Origin: CAG-390 sp045541375 | Lineage (GTDB): Bacteria > Bacillota > Clostridia > Oscillospirales > CAG-272 | Assembly (NCBI GenBank): GCA_045541375.1 | Contig: JAZQJB010000144.1 | Coordinates: forward strand, 138,562-202,561 | Reading direction: 5' to 3' | Length of the DNA stretch: 64,000 nucleotides | Program-made: the position numbers and the translations under genes | The notes under the pieces: model-generated | What the model was told of the DNA's origin: nothing | Databases searched by the model: none | What the model saw: the letters and a program-made list of their open reading frames with translations, nothing else | In this document: positions 61,211 to 64,000 of the stretch, one piece after another | Layout: every line of letters starts with the position of its first letter | Position numbering within the stretch: position 1 is the first letter of the stretch

Positions 61211-63720
61211 CTCATATTCCCTTTCTTATTCTTAATATTACTCATATCTTGGTTAATACTTTTTGACAATCTTCTGTCGTTTGCAAATGCAAACAAAACA
61301 GATACCAACGCAACCGAAGACAGCAATACTACAATAACTATAGCCTTTCTGCCTTTATCCGAGTTCTCTTCAAGTTTATCTGATCTGAGATAATCTCGAA
61401 TGCTGTCAAAATCTTTGCCCAATTCATGATCTCTGAGAGTTTCACTGTTCAAAGAGATTTTGAACAATTTCAACTTGCAATCACCGGAGCCGGTTATTCT
61501 TGTCAAGGAAATCCTCATAGATCGAACCGCAGATGCATTGCTAACATCTTTTGCATCTACAGAAAGTAAGCATCTCACACCTCCGGCGATCACAGCTTTT
61601 GAGACAATGGTTTTATTTCCGCAATTAATGTAAACAGTCAATTCGTAGAGCGAACCATCGCTATCACCGCATTGAACATCAAAGGTCAGTGCATCTCCCA
61701 ATAGTAAAGGCTCCGGTTTTTTGAATATATAACCAAATTCAGCCTGATTCAAGCCTGCTTCACCAAGACTCATATCAGCCATCAGGAATCCAGCACCGTC
61801 TTCTGTTTGATGCGAAACAGAATTACAGTGAATTCCTTCATACCATCCGATTATGCTGTTCGCGTCGAAAAAGTCCATATATTCCAAGCTACCGACAAAA
61901 GAAGCAATATTTGGCTGAAGTTCACTTTCTTCAAACACGTTATACACCCCGGTTGAGCTATCGTGACCATCTATAAAATCAGACCACTCTTTAACGCCAA
62001 AGACATCGCGGGCATATTCGGTTTCTTTTATATTCCTCGCCGTATCAATGTATTTGAACAAATGCACCATACTCGAGAATCTATCATACGCTTCACCTTC
62101 AAAAGCCACGGTAAAGAAATCTGCCTCTTGCGCGGCGAGCAACATATAATTGTAGGAATAGCATATTCCAAGCGCGCTTTCGATTGTGTTTTCGTCGGGA
62201 TACCAACACCAAGCAAAACCTTCGTTTAATGAGCTGTACTTCTTTTTTAATTTTGCAAAAGTGTCTGTAAACAGATCGATTGAATCTGTACAAAAATACC
62301 CGTCTTCCCTTGTATTGATCTGAGGTTTATGCTTTTCCAAAACGGAAGTTTCATCAAATATTGTTGTAATTACTTCCGAAGTTTGTAAGTCAGTTGTTTC
62401 CGGGAAAATCCCTGTCGTTTCATCGAAATAATCCGAGTAAGATACTTTGTCAAATTCATCAGAGCCTGTCTCTTCGGTTGTTTCAGCATCCTGCGAAAAC
62501 TCGACCGTTTCGGGCGGAGATAATTCTGTTTCGGGATAAAGTATCTCTTCTCCGTCCTCTCCGGTATCATCCGATGGAATGTCTACACTGAACATAGAAT
62601 CATAAATATGGTACGGATTGTGAGTGCTTTCGCACATAACTGTAAAAGTAAGCTTGCTATGCAAAGTAATATAATCAGCTACTGCAGACAAAAATCCCGA
62701 TGCATATACTTCGCCTTTTTCGTTCAACGAATCTCCAACGGGGACGATCAAAGACAAACTGTAATCATCAGAAGCATCAATAGCAGCCAGTCCTATCAAA
62801 GCAAGAGATCTTGCATATGCTTCTTCATAATCTTCGGAAACTAGTGAAGCATAATTATACAATATCGGTATATCCGCGCCGCGACCAAGTATTATCCCGT
62901 TGATTCTGCCATATTCGTCACCATCGTATCTTGACACAAGAAAATACGTATAACCGTAAATCGCATTAAGCGCTTCATTATTGCTCACTACAATGCATTT
63001 ATTGGTAGACCAGATCCTGCTATCCAAGCAAAATGGGAGATTGGTAATTCCGGGTGATATCAAAAAACGCAATAATACTTCGCAGCCGGAGGCGGTATAT
63101 GATAAGATCTGTTTATCAAGCTGCTTTATGTAATCTCTGTCAAAATAAAAGATGTCGCCGTCCGCATTAAAAATGTGACCGCTTTTGTTACCATTGTCAA
63201 GTCTGTCAAGATAAACGTCAACCATTGCGCTTCCGGCGTGTGAGGCAAGCGCAGCTGCAGTATTGTAAGTACTTATGCCCTTAAAGCCTATTTCAGAAGT
63301 GTCGTCGGTAAAGGCATCCGGATACCTCGGAGAAGCAATACGAGTTGCATTCCCTGCACGGTCAATAATAGCCACTGCATAAAGAGATGTCTTATCTGAT
63401 ATAGTCAAGCACGGCAATTCAAAATCAAATGAAATTGACATACTCGTCTGCTTTATAGGTGATGTTGAAGCAATTACCGAATCAATGTTTTCCCACGGTA
63501 ATAATTTGTATACGCCAATTGTTGATTCACGGTTGGAAACCAAAACACTGTGCTTTATGCTTCCGCTTACAAAAATTTTATCTCCGACAATCCTGCATTC
63601 AGCAACAAATCCGAGGGTAGTTTCAGAAGCAGATGCGTTAAACGATAATAGAAAAGGAAATGATACAGAAGCAATCACTACCGATATCAGCAAAAAAAGT
63701 GCCTTAATTCTTTTGTTCAT
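61207..63720 (-). CDS. Large secreted/membrane-anchored protein of unknown function
   Basis: 837 aa from the ATG at 63720, with AAAGGAG 8 bases upstream. A signal peptide (about 1-31, ending FNASASE) begins it and a C-terminal membrane helix (about 795-815) and basic tail end it, so the bulk faces outside. Residues 150-380 look like a TIM-barrel-type region (SHAGSAMVDVYLDRLDNG, GRINGIILGRGADIP) reminiscent of DUF5722 proteins, though I am not certain. An acidic low-complexity Thr/Glu stretch (about 400-460) follows, then a second globular region with a possible carbohydrate-binding beta domain at the C-terminus. It is translationally coupled to pncB. Confidence 0.7.
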   Translation of the reverse strand: MNKRIKALFLLISVVIASVSFPFLLSFNASASETTLGFVAECRIVGDKIFVSGSIKHSVLVSNRESTIGVYKLLPWENIDSVIASTSPIKQTSMSISFDFELPCLTISDKTSLYAVAIIDRAGNATRIASPRYPDAFTDDTSEIGFKGISTYNTAAALASHAGSAMVDVYLDRLDNGNKSGHIFNADGDIFYFDRDYIKQLDKQILSYTASGCEVLLRFLISPGITNLPFCLDSRIWSTNKCIVVSNNEALNAIYGYTYFLVSRYDGDEYGRINGIILGRGADIPILYNYASLVSEDYEEAYARSLALIGLAAIDASDDYSLSLIVPVGDSLNEKGEVYASGFLSAVADYITLHSKLTFTVMCESTHNPYHIYDSMFSVDIPSDDTGEDGEEILYPETELSPPETVEFSQDAETTEETGSDEFDKVSYSDYFDETTGIFPETTDLQTSEVITTIFDETSVLEKHKPQINTREDGYFCTDSIDLFTDTFAKLKKKYSSLNEGFAWCWYPDENTIESALGICYSYNYMLLAAQEADFFTVAFEGEAYDRFSSMVHLFKYIDTARNIKETEYARDVFGVKEWSDFIDGHDSSTGVYNVFEESELQPNIASFVGSLEYMDFFDANSIIGWYEGIHCNSVSHQTEDGAGFLMADMSLGEAGLNQAEFGYIFKKPEPLLLGDALTFDVQCGDSDGSLYELTVYINCGNKTIVSKAVIAGGVRCLLSVDAKDVSNASAVRSMRISLTRITGSGDCKLKLFKISLNSETLRDHELGKDFDSIRDYLRSDKLEENSDKGRKAIVIVVLLSSVALVSVLFAFANDRRLSKSINQDMSNIKNKKGNMR

Positions 63721-63804
63721 AAGCAATGCTCCTTTCAGTTTTATATATTATAGCATATTTTTTCTAAATTCAAAAGTCTTTTATCAAATTTTTTTGTTTT
63801 TTTA

Positions 63805-63833
63805 TTGCATTTTTATAAAAAATATAGTAAAAT
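63805..63833 (+). promoter_or_regulatory. Promoter of rhaA
   Basis: TTGCAT (63805-63810), 17-base spacer, TAAAAT (63828-63833). The elements are imperfect, as in regulated sugar operons; no operator was recognised. Confidence 0.65.
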
Positions 63834-63884
63834 ATTCTCAATAGTATTTATAATACACGTCTCATGCATTCGGAGGTATAAAAT

Positions 63885-64000
63885 ATGAATGTTTATGAAA
63901 ATGCAAAATCCGCATACGCCGCTTTCGGCATAGACACAGAAAAAGCAATAACACAAGCCTTAACCACACCGATTTCATTGCATTGCTGGCAAGGCGACGA
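63885..64000 (+). CDS. rhaA: L-rhamnose isomerase RhaA, first 38 codons, cut by window edge
   Basis: ATG at 63885 after CGGAGG. The translation runs through AKSAYAAFGIDTEKA to the conserved ISLHCWQGDD, the N-terminal signature of L-rhamnose isomerase, and remains open to the edge. It would convert L-rhamnose to L-rhamnulose, the first step after the rhamnosidase at 57680. Confidence 0.85.
   Translation, partial: MNVYENAKSAYAAFGIDTEKAITQALTTPISLHCWQGD

Noticed and set aside
1..64000. Prophage, insertion sequence, CRISPR, toxin-antitoxin or defence island
   Set aside because: No transposase, integrase, Cas or phage gene and no direct-repeat array was seen. The single SLOG protein alone does not justify a defence call.

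Overview
This 64 kb window is ordinary chromosome from a low- to mid-GC, spore-forming, anaerobic Firmicute, most likely an uncultured gut Clostridia lineage. The evidence is strong AGGAGG-type ribosome sites, sigma-A promoters with 17-base spacers, T-box and yybP-ykoY leaders, a yabM-yabN-yabO-yabP-yabQ-divIC sporulation block, an Fe-S serine dehydratase, a ferredoxin-linked 2-oxoacid oxidoreductase and plant- or mucin-sugar enzymes. I see no phage, transposase, CRISPR array or rRNA. Gene density is high and most genes sit in long co-directional operons.

Layout, left half. At 1-850 (minus) are a partial RNA-type SAM methyltransferase and ruvC, divergent from a plus operon of yfhO-like, ruvA, ruvB and an unknown membrane protein, followed by an SDR sugar-phosphate dehydrogenase (1049-7238). 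A membrane-anchored M23 peptidase follows (7389-9044). At 9211-16190 is the most interesting locus: a T-box leader controls a HTH-cupin-acyl-CoA ligase fusion carrying a one-base frameshift, a P-loop ATPase, the four subunits of a 2-oxoacid:ferredoxin oxidoreductase, and a branched-chain aminotransferase. Then come GNAT and sulfatase genes, a heterodimeric ABC exporter with a DUF2500 protein (minus), a GH4 glycosidase (minus) and tRNA-Ser(CGA).

Middle. A nine-gene minus operon (31980 to 24188) holds ispE, an Eis-like acetyltransferase, a two-part ThrE serine/threonine exporter, a methyltransferase-like protein, a two-gene SUF-like Fe-S system, L-serine dehydratase and a cyclase-family hydrolase. 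Divergent from it are htpG and a TSCPD protein. A second minus run of fifteen genes (49753 to 34304) goes cdaA, cdaR, FAD protein, rseC-like, recJ, relA, dtd, hemZ, nucleoside kinase, spoVB/yabM-like flippase, mazG, rqcP, yabP, yabQ, divIC. It combines c-di-AMP, ppGpp, DNA repair, tRNA quality control and sporulation functions.

Right part. Iron-containing alcohol dehydrogenase plus araD (plus), cardiolipin synthase (minus), then mntP under a manganese yybP-ykoY riboswitch followed by a P2-type cation ATPase (minus). A SLOG protein overlaps a GH78-like alpha-L-rhamnosidase (plus). pncB is translationally coupled to an unknown secreted 837-residue protein (minus), and the first codons of rhaA (L-rhamnose isomerase) lie at the right edge.

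How the pieces work together: the T-box operon is best explained as scavenging of branched-chain (or aryl-) acids. The acid is activated to its CoA ester, reductively carboxylated with ferredoxin, and transaminated to an amino acid, with transcription switched on when the cognate tRNA is uncharged. The serine operon joins export, Fe-S assembly and deamination. The manganese riboswitch suggests that both exporters downstream handle Mn2+. All functional calls come from reading the sequence and recalled family knowledge; no database search was possible.
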